This document shows, piece after piece, positions 24,037 to 32,832 of a DNA stretch of 64,000 nucleotides (position 1 is the stretch's first letter; the number at the start of each line of letters is the position of its first letter). The position numbers were made by a program, and so were the translations under genes. The stretch comes from Mycolicibacter heraklionensis. Its GTDB lineage: Bacteria > Actinomycetota > Actinomycetes > Mycobacteriales > Mycobacteriaceae. Under the pieces are notes generated by a model. That model ran no database searches, was not told the DNA's origin, and saw nothing but the letters and a program-made list of their open reading frames with translations. The stretch lies in assembly GCF_001021505.1 (NCBI RefSeq), contig NZ_LDPO01000021.1, positions 20,245 to 84,244 of the forward strand, in the 5' to 3' direction.

Positions 24037-25817
24037 GCCAGGTCCAGGCCGGCCAGGTCGCCGGCGGCGAGCCAGTTCTCCAGCAGGTCCCGATAGGCGA
24101 AGTAGTCGCCGAAACCCTTGCCGTAGTTGGTATCACGCGCGCGGGTAGCGCCGGGGTCACCCTCGTTGTTGAGCCGGGACGGCGTACAGGCGGACATCAC
24201 GCCGCTCGGATCGACGAACGTGTCGACTATCTGCTTGATCCAGTCGGCTTCGGCGTCGGCCCGTACATCGAAGACGGTCGCGTCGCGCTTGGTCAGCAGA
24301 GCCACCGTTCCGGCGACGAATTCAGCTCCGAGCACCGCGAGTTGGGTGTAGTTCACGGTCACCACCGATTGCTGGCCCGGCGCCGGCATGACGAACATAT
24401 TGGGGAAGCCCTGACTCATCATTCCGAACAGGCTGGCGGCGCCGTCGGCCCACTTCTCGGCCAGGGTGATGCCGTTGCGGCCGATGATGTCGTGGCCGAC
24501 GCGGCGCGGCAGGGGTGTCACCTCCGCCTCGAAACCGGTGCCATAGACGATGCAGTCGACGTCGAACTCGCGGCCGTCGACCACCGGACCGCGCTCAGTG
24601 ATCCGCTCGATACCGGCAGGGCAGCTGATAAGAGTCACGTTGGGCCGGTTGAAGGCGTCGAAGTACTCGTCGTGGAAGCACGGGCGCTTACACAGGTAGC
24701 GGTAGTAGGGCTTGAGCTGCTCGGCGACCTCGGGATCGGTGACCAGTTCATCGATTCGGCGCCGATGCTCCTCCATGATGTCGAAATCGAGTCTTTCGGC
24801 GTTGAGCAGGAACTCGGCGATGCCGGCGCCCGGGATCCGAGGTGGATTCTGCACCGCGGCATAGTATTTCGTCCATCCATCGTCGGTCATATCGGTATCC
24901 ACCGGCCGGCCCAGCATGATCGACTGAAAATTGTCCATCCGCCGCTTCTGCCAACCGGGCGCCAGACCGTGCCGGAAATCGGGTTCGGTCGGCCGGTTGT
25001 CCCGCGCTCCGATCGCCGACGGGGTGCGCTGGAACACGAATACCTGCCGCGCGGCCTCGGCCAGCGGCGGGAGGACCTGCAGTCCGCTGGCGCCGGTGCC
25101 GACCAGCGCGACAGCCTTGTCGGCGAGTCCGGTGAGGGGGGCGCCGGGGGCGCCGCCGGTGTATCCGTAATCCCAGCGTGCCGTGTGGAAGGCCTTTCCG
25201 GCGAAGTCGTCCATCCCCGGAACCACCGGCAGCTTCAGGAGGTTCAATATGCCGGCGGCCACCACGTAGTGGCGGGCGGAAAGCAGGTCGCCCCGGTCGG
25301 TGTGTATCGCCCATCTGCCGGAGTCCTCATGCCACACCGCACGCTGGATCCCGGTGTGGAAGAGCGCATCGCGCACCAGGTCGAACCGGTCGGCGACGGC
25401 CTGCAGGTGCAGCCGGATCTCTTCGCCGTAGGCGTAGCGCTGGGTCGGGATGTAATCGAGTTCCTCGAGCAGGGGCAGGTACTGATAGGACTCCACGTCA
25501 CACATCACGCCCGGGTAGCGGTTCCAGTACCAGGTGCCGCCGACTCCGCCGGCCCGGTCGATGATCCGGATGCGCTCGACGCCGGCCTTGCGTAGCTGAG
25601 CTCCCGCCAGCAGCCCGGCGATCCCGCCGCCCAGGATCACGACATCGGGATCGTCCTCGACCGGTTCGCGCTCGCGCCAGGCGGTGAAGGGGTCGGTCAG
25701 GAAACCGGCGAGTCGCCGATCGTGGGTCATGTCACGGATAGCGGCCCGTCCGGGCACCAGGCGCTTGTCACGTTCCGCGCGGTATTTGGCGTGTACGGCT
25801 TCGAGGTCGAACGACAT
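24033..25817 (-). CDS. Baeyer-Villiger-type flavin monooxygenase
   Basis: This 594-residue protein has an FAD-binding GGGIAGLLAG loop (about residues 62-71), the GGTWYWNRYPGVMCD block typical of BVMOs, the BVMO fingerprint F-x-G-x3-H-x3-W-D (FAGKAFHTARWD), an NADPH loop GTGASGLQ and a late YGTGFEAE motif. BVMOs insert oxygen next to a carbonyl, turning ketones into esters or lactones. The start at 25817 has GAAAGGGAG upstream; the longer frame to 26207 is antisense to the hydrolase gene. It is first in the operon with SDR and amidohydrolase, and divergent from the epoxide-hydrolase-like gene. Confidence 0.93.
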   Translation of the reverse strand: MSFDLEAVHAKYRAERDKRLVPGRAAIRDMTHDRRLAGFLTDPFTAWREREPVEDDPDVVILGGGIAGLLAGAQLRKAGVERIRIIDRAGGVGGTWYWNRYPGVMCDVESYQYLPLLEELDYIPTQRYAYGEEIRLHLQAVADRFDLVRDALFHTGIQRAVWHEDSGRWAIHTDRGDLLSARHYVVAAGILNLLKLPVVPGMDDFAGKAFHTARWDYGYTGGAPGAPLTGLADKAVALVGTGASGLQVLPPLAEAARQVFVFQRTPSAIGARDNRPTEPDFRHGLAPGWQKRRMDNFQSIMLGRPVDTDMTDDGWTKYYAAVQNPPRIPGAGIAEFLLNAERLDFDIMEEHRRRIDELVTDPEVAEQLKPYYRYLCKRPCFHDEYFDAFNRPNVTLISCPAGIERITERGPVVDGREFDVDCIVYGTGFEAEVTPLPRRVGHDIIGRNGITLAEKWADGAASLFGMMSQGFPNMFVMPAPGQQSVVTVNYTQLAVLGAEFVAGTVALLTKRDATVFDVRADAEADWIKQIVDTFVDPSGVMSACTPSRLNNEGDPGATRARDTNYGKGFGDYFAYRDLLENWLAAGDLAGLDLA

Positions 25818-25864
25818 GACTCCCTTTCGGCGGCATCCGCACTGGGTTACAAAGTTCGTCATTA

Positions 25865-25927
25865 ATGTAAACCAAGTCTTGCTGGCATGCCTAGCATTGA
25901 TTGACACAAGCAGGTGTGTATGTAAAC
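25865..25927. promoter_or_regulatory. Divergent promoter with two ATGTAAAC motifs
   Basis: The 129-bp gap between the divergent monooxygenase and hydrolase genes holds ATGTAAAC at 25865-25872 and 25920-25927. GTTTACA, its inverse, recurs at 27334-27340 just upstream of the TetR gene, so this may be the TetR recognition element. No perfect palindrome is seen, so the assignment is tentative. Confidence 0.35.
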
Positions 25928-25946
25928 AGGAGTGCGAGGAGTTGTG

Positions 25947-26780
25947 ATGCCACGGGTGATCTTCGGTGACAACGACGACGTAACCAGACCGTTGGCGCTC
26001 CTGGTACACGGATTTCCGGATACCCCGCACACATGGCGGCACCTCGGCCCGGTGCTCGCCGCCGCCGGCTACCGGGTGGCGGCACCCTGGCTGCCCGGAT
26101 ACCGCAGCCCCGCTGCGGGTCCGGTCAGCGTGGGAACCTATGTGCAGCACATCCTCGCCGAACGGTCGGTGCACCGCGGTGACCAGCGGACCGTGCTCAT
26201 CGGGCATGACTGGGGCGCCAATGCGGGATACGGCGCAGTGTCATCGGCCCCCGCAGCGTTTCGCCGCTTTGTGGCACTGGCCGTGCCGCCGACGGCCGCA
26301 CTGGGCGCTGGCATCTTCTCCTACGCCCAGCTCAAGCGATCCTTCTACATTTGGTTCATCCAGCAGGCCGGGCTCGCGGAATCAGTGCTGCTGGAACCGG
26401 GTTTCTGGGAGTCCTTGTGGTCGGACTGGTCGCCCGGCTACGACGCCGGAGAGGACCTGGAGATGCTGCGCCGCTACATCGGACCCGAGACCATCGCGGG
26501 CGTGCTCAGTCCGTACCGGGCATCCTTCAATGCGGCGTTCATCGACCCCGGCGCCGTGTCCGAGGCCGCAGCGACACTGACCGTGCCCCCGATACCCACG
26601 CTGTGCCTGCACGGCCGCCGCGACGGCGCGATCGGGGCCGACCTGCTCGGTGACGTCACGTCGCATCTACCCGCCGCGGGATCAGCGTTCCGGATGGTCG
26701 AGGGGGCGGGGCACTTCCTGCACCTGGAGCGTCCAGCCGAGATCGCCGCCGAGATCCTGGCCTGGCTAGCGGCCGACTGA
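25947..26780 (+). CDS. Alpha/beta hydrolase (epoxide hydrolase/dehalogenase type)
   Basis: This 277-residue protein has the oxyanion motif HGFPDTPHTW (about residues 20-29) and a nucleophile elbow GHDWGA (Asp rather than Ser), which defines the epoxide hydrolase and haloalkane dehalogenase branch. The catalytic His is in EGAGHFLH near the C-terminus, and HGRRDGAIG probably holds the acid. The ATG at 25947 follows AGGAG; an in-frame GTG at 25932 is less likely. It is divergent from the BVMO operon, and its end overlaps the TetR gene end by 15 bp. It would open an epoxide or remove a halide in the same pathway. Confidence 0.9.
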   Translation: MPRVIFGDNDDVTRPLALLVHGFPDTPHTWRHLGPVLAAAGYRVAAPWLPGYRSPAAGPVSVGTYVQHILAERSVHRGDQRTVLIGHDWGANAGYGAVSSAPAAFRRFVALAVPPTAALGAGIFSYAQLKRSFYIWFIQQAGLAESVLLEPGFWESLWSDWSPGYDAGEDLEMLRRYIGPETIAGVLSPYRASFNAAFIDPGAVSEAAATLTVPPIPTLCLHGRRDGAIGADLLGDVTSHLPAAGSAFRMVEGAGHFLHLERPAEIAAEILAWLAAD

Positions 26781-27311
26781 GTTGCGCCGGCGGCGCGGTT
26801 CGAGGCCGGCGGCATGGCGCAATTCGGCCAGGAAGCTGGTGCGGTCGCCGCCGCCGACCAGGTAATGGCACACGGCAATGCGCACGACGGCGGCCGCGGC
26901 GATATCGGCATTCTCGTCGGAGAGCACCCGGCGCATACCCTCCTCCATGATCGGCAGTACCCGCACCATCTGCGCGATCGAATATTCGGGCTCCAGTTCG
27001 ACCAGCATGGCCAGCGAGTGCGAGAACTGATAGTCGACGATGAACTCCAGTGTGGCATTGACTCGGTCGATGCCACGTAAACCTGCTGTGGCAGCAGCCA
27101 TTCCAACTGCAAAGTTGTCCTGTTCGTAGAGCGCGAAGGCGTCCAGCAGGCCCTCCTTCGACCCGAAGTAGCGATAAACCGTGGGCCGGGACACGCCTGC
27201 AGTGGCGGCCACGTCCAGGATCTGCAGCTTGCGGCGGCCGCAGCGGGCCACCACCTCGAAGGTGGCGTCCAGGATCCGTTTGCGGATGGACTGCTCGCTC
27301 TCAGCGGGCAC
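26766..27311 (-). CDS. TetR-family transcriptional regulator
   Basis: This 181-residue protein has the TetR N-terminal DNA-binding domain (RKRILDATFEVVARCG, ILDVAATAGVSRPTVYRYF, about residues 10-49) and a helical ligand-binding C-terminus. It sits between the two halves of the catabolic cluster and probably represses both. Candidate sites (ATGTAAAC or inverse) occur before its own start and in the BVMO/hydrolase promoter. It overlaps the hydrolase gene tail-to-tail. Confidence 0.92.
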   Translation of the reverse strand: MPAESEQSIRKRILDATFEVVARCGRRKLQILDVAATAGVSRPTVYRYFGSKEGLLDAFALYEQDNFAVGMAAATAGLRGIDRVNATLEFIVDYQFSHSLAMLVELEPEYSIAQMVRVLPIMEEGMRRVLSDENADIAAAAVVRIAVCHYLVGGGDRTSFLAELRHAAGLEPRRRRNSVGR

Positions 27312-27333
27312 TCCGCCACCACCTCCTCGAGTG

Positions 27334-27340
27334 GTTTACA
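27334..27340 (-). promoter_or_regulatory. GTTTACA motif before the TetR gene
   Basis: This is the inverse of the TGTAAAC motif seen twice in the BVMO/hydrolase promoter and lies 23 bp upstream of the TetR start. It may serve autoregulation and control of the downstream PF10118 gene at 27433. Confidence 0.3.
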
Positions 27341-27432
27341 CATAGCCATTGAAATGTCACACTGCCAGTACGCACCTGCTGGCAAATATTGAGTCCATGT
27401 TAGGACCTGAGCGCGTATTGGGGTGACATCCG

Positions 27433-28350
27433 ATGACGGATCTGGTGGTGCGAAAAATCCGTTGGGACTTCGACGCGACGGTGCCCTTTCTGTGGCAGCC
27501 GGCCAATCCCAACTTCGGGATGTTCTGTAACGCTTTCACCTTCATCGCAGTACCGTTCGAGCGTTACCTGATCAAGGCGCTCCGGCAGGCGCAGCCGGAC
27601 TTCGACCGCTCACCCGCGGTTGCGGCAGAGGCCGACGCATTCCTGCGGCAGGAGGGCCAGCACGCTGCGGCGCACCGCAAGCACATGGCGGCACTGATCA
27701 CCCAGTACCCAGGGCTGGAACGGGCCTACGTGGATGCCACCGCAGCGTTCGACGACCTGATCGACGGTCATCCGGTGCAGTTTCACGCCTGCTATATCGC
27801 GAATCTCGAAGCCACTTTCACGCCGTTGTTCAAAGTGATTCTGGACAACCGGCATTCGCTGTTCGCCGGGTCTGATCCGCGGGTCGCCGCGTTGATGACC
27901 TGGCATTTCGTCGAAGAAATCGAGCACCGCAGCTCTGGGCTCATCCTGTGTAACCACCTGACGCCCCACCGGTGGTACCGGGCTCGGCACATTCGCCACA
28001 CGTTCCGGCATATCAGTGAGATAGCCGCCGCGATCGGGCGCACCATCGATGAGGTAGTGCCCGCCGAGGAGCGGGTGGTGTCGGCAGAAGAGCTCATGTC
28101 GGCAGCGCTGTTGGTCAACGAGTTCAAGTTCCGCGGGCCCGGCGGGCACCGCCGTAGGACCCGATTATCCGGGCCGCCAACGCTGTTCGGATCAGTGCCC
28201 TCCGGTGATCTGACGCGGATGGTCTGGCGGCTGGCGCTGTCTCAGATGCCGTATCACGATCCGGCGGATCAGCCGTTGCCGGACTGGGCGGGCACCTGGA
28301 TGTCCGAATACGACAACGGTGCCGACATGACGGTCTTCTCCGCGGAATGA
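27433..28350 (+). CDS. Predicted metal-dependent hydrolase (PF10118-like)
   Basis: This 305-residue helical protein carries metal-ligand pairs in the pattern of the PF10118 family. QEGQHAAAHRKHM (about residues 73-85) and WHFVEEIEHRSSG (about 156-168) give two E-x-x-H type boxes, reminiscent of ferritin-like diiron sites. The start IRWDFD is typical. Members lie beside monooxygenases in mycobacterial lipid or steroid clusters, though their reaction is not established. It is followed 49 bp later by the second monooxygenase, opening the plus-strand half of the cluster. Confidence 0.82.
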   Translation: MTDLVVRKIRWDFDATVPFLWQPANPNFGMFCNAFTFIAVPFERYLIKALRQAQPDFDRSPAVAAEADAFLRQEGQHAAAHRKHMAALITQYPGLERAYVDATAAFDDLIDGHPVQFHACYIANLEATFTPLFKVILDNRHSLFAGSDPRVAALMTWHFVEEIEHRSSGLILCNHLTPHRWYRARHIRHTFRHISEIAAAIGRTIDEVVPAEERVVSAEELMSAALLVNEFKFRGPGGHRRRTRLSGPPTLFGSVPSGDLTRMVWRLALSQMPYHDPADQPLPDWAGTWMSEYDNGADMTVFSAE

Positions 28351-28399
28351 TCGCCGTTTACGTTCAGCCATCCGTATGTCACAGATAAGAGGTCGAGGT

Positions 28400-29878
28400 G
28401 TGAGCCCGAAACCGGACAAGCCGACCGTGGCGGTCATCGGCGCGGGCCCGGGCGGCATCGCCATGGGTACCGCGCTGGCCGCCGGCGACTACGAGTTCGC
28501 CATCTTCGACCGCAATGACGGATTCGGTGGCACCTGGCGCAAAAACACCTACCCGGGAGCAGCATGCGATGTGCCGTCGCATTTCTATTCGTTCTCGTTT
28601 GCGCTCAACCCCTGGTGGAGCAAGACTTTCGCCAACCAGCCGGAGATCCTTGCCTACCTGGAAGCGGTGGCCGACGACCACGGTCTGCGCAGTCACCTGA
28701 TCCCGAACACCAGCGTGAGCACACTGCGGTGGTCAGATGCCGACGGATTGTGGTTCGTACACACCGACGACGCGCGCACCTACCAGTTCGACGTGGTGAT
28801 CAGTGCGGTCGGCATGCTCGACGTCCCCAACCTCCCGGACATCCCCGGGGCGGACAGCTTCCGAGGGCGGATATTCCACTCCTCGGCATGGGATCATTCC
28901 CGCTCCACCGCCGGGGAGCGGGTCGCATCGATCGGTACCGGTGCCAGTGCGGTTCAGTACGTTCCGGCGATTGCCCGGGAAACCGAGCACCTGACGGTCT
29001 TTCAGCGCACACCCATCTGGGTCGCGCCGCGGCCCGACGAACCGTTCACGCCGGAGCAGCAACAGCTGTTCGCGCGCCATCCCGAGGAGGCCCGCAAGCT
29101 CCGCAACGCCGCATGCGAGCAGTACGAAATGGCCGACTTCGCCGAGAATGCCCGCCAAACAAGGGATTCCACCGAGATGGCGCGCAAGTACCTGCACCGC
29201 AAGATCGCGGATCCGGTGCTGCGGGCGAAGCTGACTCCGGACTACCCGGTCGGGTGCAAGCGCCCGCTTCTGTCGGCGGACTGGTGGCCCACCTTCACCT
29301 TGCCCAACGTGACCCTGGAAACCTCGCCCATCGTCGAGTTCACCACCGACGGATTGCGCACCGCCGACGGCGCCGAACACCCGGCCGACACTGTCATCTA
29401 CGGAACCGGTTTCCGGGCAGCCGACTACCTGAGCAGTCTCGATGTTGTCGGCCGCGGCGGCGCACGCCTGCGCGAGGTCTGGAAAGACGGCGCCGAGGCT
29501 TACCTGGGCACCGCAATCCCGGGTTATCCCAATCTGTTCACCCTGTACGGCCCGAACACCAACGGTGTCACCTCCATCATCCACATCCTGGAGGTCCAGA
29601 CGGCCTATGTGCGGCAGCTGCTGGACTCGATGTCGCAACGCCGTCTGCGCAGCGTCGAGGTGCGACGCGAGGTGCACACCCGCTACAACGCCGAAATCCA
29701 GGCCGCGATGCAGGGCAAGGTGTGGCTGGCGAACTGCAACAACTACTACCGGCACCCGAGCGGCAAGATCGTCACCCAGTTCCCGTACAGCGGCATGGCG
29801 TTCGCGGATCTGCTCCGAACGGTCCGCCTCGAGGACTACCACTTGTCCACCGCCGACACGACACTGACCGTCATCTGA
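28400..29878 (+). CDS. Second Baeyer-Villiger-type flavin monooxygenase
   Basis: From the GTG at 28400 (GAGGTCGAGG just upstream; an ATG at 28376 is the alternative) the protein has about 492 residues. FAD loop VIGAGPGGIAMG, FGGTWRKNTYPGAACD, the BVMO fingerprint F-x-G-x3-H-x3-W-D (FRGRIFHSSAWD), the NADPH loop GTGASAVQ and YGTGFRA are all present. It is shorter than the first BVMO because it lacks the 60-residue N-terminal extension. Two distinct BVMOs in one regulon suggest either two ketone steps or different substrates. Confidence 0.92.
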   Translation: MSPKPDKPTVAVIGAGPGGIAMGTALAAGDYEFAIFDRNDGFGGTWRKNTYPGAACDVPSHFYSFSFALNPWWSKTFANQPEILAYLEAVADDHGLRSHLIPNTSVSTLRWSDADGLWFVHTDDARTYQFDVVISAVGMLDVPNLPDIPGADSFRGRIFHSSAWDHSRSTAGERVASIGTGASAVQYVPAIARETEHLTVFQRTPIWVAPRPDEPFTPEQQQLFARHPEEARKLRNAACEQYEMADFAENARQTRDSTEMARKYLHRKIADPVLRAKLTPDYPVGCKRPLLSADWWPTFTLPNVTLETSPIVEFTTDGLRTADGAEHPADTVIYGTGFRAADYLSSLDVVGRGGARLREVWKDGAEAYLGTAIPGYPNLFTLYGPNTNGVTSIIHILEVQTAYVRQLLDSMSQRRLRSVEVRREVHTRYNAEIQAAMQGKVWLANCNNYYRHPSGKIVTQFPYSGMAFADLLRTVRLEDYHLSTADTTLTVI

Positions 29879-29892
29879 CGAGAGGATCTCGA

Positions 29893-30345
29893 GTGCGCGC
29901 CCTTCACCACACCGCGATCGTCACCGCCGATATCGACGTGTCGCTGCGGTTCTGGCGGGACGGGCTGGGACTGACCCAGCTGCTCGACCACACCTTTACC
30001 GGGGATTGGAAGACATTGTTCGGCGCCGAAACCGACACGCTGCGTTCGATCTTCCTGGGCGACCAGGCCCACCCGGAAGCCGGGATCGTGGAACTCGTGC
30101 AGTTCCTCGGTGGAGCGAGCGTCCCTGGTGCCGGCGATCCGGACCCGGGTCCGCCCCGCGCCGGCTTCTTCCTGGTCTCGCTGCAACGTGACGTGGAAGC
30201 GACCTTGCCGGCGTTGGCGGCGCTGGGATTCAGCGAAGGAGTGCGACGGATATCCATGCCGGCACCCGGCGGGAAACGTGTGGCAATGGCGGTCATCACA
30301 GCACCCGACGGCGTTCTCGTCGAACTCATCGGAGCACCCGAATGA
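29893..30345 (+). CDS. VOC (glyoxalase/dioxygenase) family protein
   Basis: GTG at 29893 with AGAGGA upstream gives 150 residues. It opens ALHHTAIVTADIDVSLRFW, the first beta-alpha-beta of the VOC fold with a likely metal His, and ends APDGVLVELIGAPE, the second half with the metal Glu. VOC proteins include isomerases, epimerases, glyoxalases and ring-cleaving dioxygenases, so the exact reaction cannot be told. It is 14 bp behind the BVMO and overlaps the next SDR by 4 bp. Confidence 0.9.
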   Translation: MRALHHTAIVTADIDVSLRFWRDGLGLTQLLDHTFTGDWKTLFGAETDTLRSIFLGDQAHPEAGIVELVQFLGGASVPGAGDPDPGPPRAGFFLVSLQRDVEATLPALAALGFSEGVRRISMPAPGGKRVAMAVITAPDGVLVELIGAPE

Positions 30346-31076
30346 CCGCGGTCGTGGTCGGGGGAGCGTCCGGTATCGGAGAGGCGGTGGTGAGCCGACT
30401 GCGCTCGCAGGGCCTGACGGTCACCGTGTGGGATCTCCACGATGCCGACTTCATCTGCGATATCAGCGATCCCGGCGCGGTCAGCGCAGCCATGGCGCAG
30501 ACCGTCGAGACGGTGGGCTGCCCCGACCGGTTCATCACCTGCGCCGGAATCGGCGCGTCCGGACTGCTCCTCGAGCAGCCGCCCGAGCAGTGGAAGCGCG
30601 TGCTGGACGTCAATCTGACCGGGACGTGGCTGGCGATGCGCGCGGGCGCCGCGGCGATGATCGACGCCGGAATCGGCGGGTCGATCATCGCGGTGTCCAG
30701 CATCAGCGGAACGCTGGCGGACCGAGATATGGGCGCCTACTGCGTATCCAAAGCCGGTCTGGACATGCTGGTGCGGGTGGCGGCCGCCGAGTGGGGCGCA
30801 CACGGGATCCGGGTCAACGCGGTGGGTCCCGGGGTCACCCGTACCCCGATGCTCGCCAGACCGGAGCAGCTACCCGGCTGGGTCGAGGGGCTGACCGAAC
30901 GGACCGCGCTGGGAAGGCTCGGGGCCGCCGATGACATCGCCGAGGCGATCCTGGGCCTGCTCGAGATGTCCTGGGTGACCGGTCAGACGCTTTTCGCCGA
31001 TGGCGGTTTGGCGCTGCACAGTCCCATCGACGCCTATGGGCAGATGCAAAGACTGACGAAGAAGGAGCAGCCATGA
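30342..31076 (+). CDS. Short-chain dehydrogenase/reductase
   Basis: This is a 244-residue classical SDR: VVGGASGIGEAV cofactor loop, CAGIG in place of NNAG, catalytic SSISG...Y-x-x-x-K (GAYCVSKAG) and the C-terminal VTGQTLFADGGL. The acidic WDLHDADF after the second strand suggests NAD preference. It overlaps both neighbours by 4 bp (VOC upstream, deacylase-like gene downstream), so the three are one coupled unit. Confidence 0.93.
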   Translation: MTAVVVGGASGIGEAVVSRLRSQGLTVTVWDLHDADFICDISDPGAVSAAMAQTVETVGCPDRFITCAGIGASGLLLEQPPEQWKRVLDVNLTGTWLAMRAGAAAMIDAGIGGSIIAVSSISGTLADRDMGAYCVSKAGLDMLVRVAAAEWGAHGIRVNAVGPGVTRTPMLARPEQLPGWVEGLTERTALGRLGAADDIAEAILGLLEMSWVTGQTLFADGGLALHSPIDAYGQMQRLTKKEQP

Positions 31077-32725
31077 CCTACGACGTCGTCATCCGGAGCG
31101 GCACCGTCATCGACGGCACGGGGCAGCCCGGCCGGACCGCAGATGTGGCGATCAGCGACGGGGTGATCGCCGCAGTCGGACGCGTCGACGAGGGCGGCCG
31201 CCGGGAGATCGATGCAGATGGCGCCCTCGTCACGCCCGGATTCGTCGATATCCACACCCACTACGACGGGCAGGTGACCTGGGACAATCAGCTGCAGCCG
31301 TCGTCGACGCACGGCGTCACCACCGCGCTGATGGGCAACTGCGGCATGGGATTCGCGCCGGTGCGGCCCACCGACCACGACCAACTCATCGAGTTGATGG
31401 AAGGTGTCGAAGACCTGCCCGGCCCGGTATTGCACGAGGGGTTGCCGTGGACCTGGCGCAGCTTCGAGGAGTATCTGGACGCCGTCGACAGCCTGCCGCA
31501 CGATATCGACGTGGCCGCCCAGGTCACCCACGATCCGCTGCGGCTGTTCGTGATGGGGCAGCGCGGTGCCGACCGGGAGGCCGCCACGCCGGACGATATC
31601 GCCGAGATGGCGCGGCTGGCGGCCGCCGGAATCCGGGCCGGCGCCCTGGGATTCAGCACCTCGCGCACCGAATGGCACAAGACCAGCCGTGGCGAGCAGA
31701 CACCATCGGTACGGGCCGAGTTGAACGAACTCGTCGGCATCGCCAAAGCGATCGGGGAAACCGGAACCGGGGTATTCCAGGTGGTTTCGGATCTCAAGGG
31801 GTTCGACCACGAGATCGCGGTGATGTACGAGATGATGCGGGTGTCCGGGCGGCCGCTGTCGCTGTCGGTGATGCAACACGAGGCCGGTGACGGCTACCGT
31901 CGCACCCTCGCGGCCATCGAGCGGGCCAATGCCGAGGGACTGCAGATGACCGCGGTCGTCGCCCCACGTGCCATCGGGGTGCTGGTCGACTTCCGCGGGA
32001 CCTACAACCCGTTCGTGCTGTCCCGGTTCTTCCGTTCCGGACCCGACCTGCACGATCCTGCGGTGAAACGTCGCGTCTTGGCCGAGATCTCCGACCGCGG
32101 GGGTCTGCGGGCGCCGTTGGACACCATCTTCGAACTCGGTGACCCGCCGAACTACGAACCAGCGCCGCAGGATTCGGTGGCGGCTCGGGCCGCTCGGGCC
32201 GGCGACGATCCGGCCGAGGTGCTCTACGACATCATGCTCGCCGGCCCGGCCTATATGCCGGTGTTCAACTATCACGGCGGCAATCTCGACGTGGTGCACG
32301 AGATGCTCTCGCACCCTAACGCGCTGCCCGGGCTCAGTGACGGTGGCGCCCACGTCTCCACCATCTGCGATGCGAGTTTTCCGACCACGCTGCTCACACA
32401 CTGGGGGCGGGACCGTCTCGACGACCGGTTCGACGTGGCGTGGTTGATCCAGCGACAGACCCGCGACGCGGCCCGCATGGTGGGACTCAACGACCGCGGG
32501 GTGCTCGCACCGGGCTATAAGGCCGACGTCAACGTCATCGACTTCGACAATCTCACCGCACGGGCGCCACGACTGGTCGCTGACCTTCCGGCCGGCGGCC
32601 AGCGGGTCCTCCAGGCGGCCGACGGCTATTTGCACACCATCGTCAGCGGCATCGAGGTGTACACCAGCGGACAACACACCGGTGCGCTTCCGGGCCGGCT
32701 GGTCAGGGGAGCGAGGCAGGTGTGA
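31073..32725 (+). CDS. N-acyl-D-amino-acid deacylase-like amidohydrolase
   Basis: This 550-residue protein is of the amidohydrolase 3 (D-aminoacylase-like) class. It has VIRSGTVIDGTGQPG at the start, the metal motif PGFVDIHTHYDGQ (about residues 55-67), GNCGMGFAPV, EGVED and LSDGGAHVSTI near the end, then a beta-sandwich tail (GVLAPGYKADVNVIDFD). Members hydrolyse amide or cyclic imide bonds; many in actinobacterial catabolic clusters have unknown substrates. Its start overlaps the SDR by 4 bp. It ends the operon, mirroring the amidohydrolase that ends the left half. Confidence 0.92.
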   Translation: MTYDVVIRSGTVIDGTGQPGRTADVAISDGVIAAVGRVDEGGRREIDADGALVTPGFVDIHTHYDGQVTWDNQLQPSSTHGVTTALMGNCGMGFAPVRPTDHDQLIELMEGVEDLPGPVLHEGLPWTWRSFEEYLDAVDSLPHDIDVAAQVTHDPLRLFVMGQRGADREAATPDDIAEMARLAAAGIRAGALGFSTSRTEWHKTSRGEQTPSVRAELNELVGIAKAIGETGTGVFQVVSDLKGFDHEIAVMYEMMRVSGRPLSLSVMQHEAGDGYRRTLAAIERANAEGLQMTAVVAPRAIGVLVDFRGTYNPFVLSRFFRSGPDLHDPAVKRRVLAEISDRGGLRAPLDTIFELGDPPNYEPAPQDSVAARAARAGDDPAEVLYDIMLAGPAYMPVFNYHGGNLDVVHEMLSHPNALPGLSDGGAHVSTICDASFPTTLLTHWGRDRLDDRFDVAWLIQRQTRDAARMVGLNDRGVLAPGYKADVNVIDFDNLTARAPRLVADLPAGGQRVLQAADGYLHTIVSGIEVYTSGQHTGALPGRLVRGARQV

Positions 32726-32832
32726 ATACGCCGTCGTTGGGGGTGCGTCGCCGGTCACTGAGCGGACATGTCGCCCAAGCCCGTCATTGACCGGAGTCCA
32801 GACTCCCCTTAGACTCCCGATACTGATAACGC

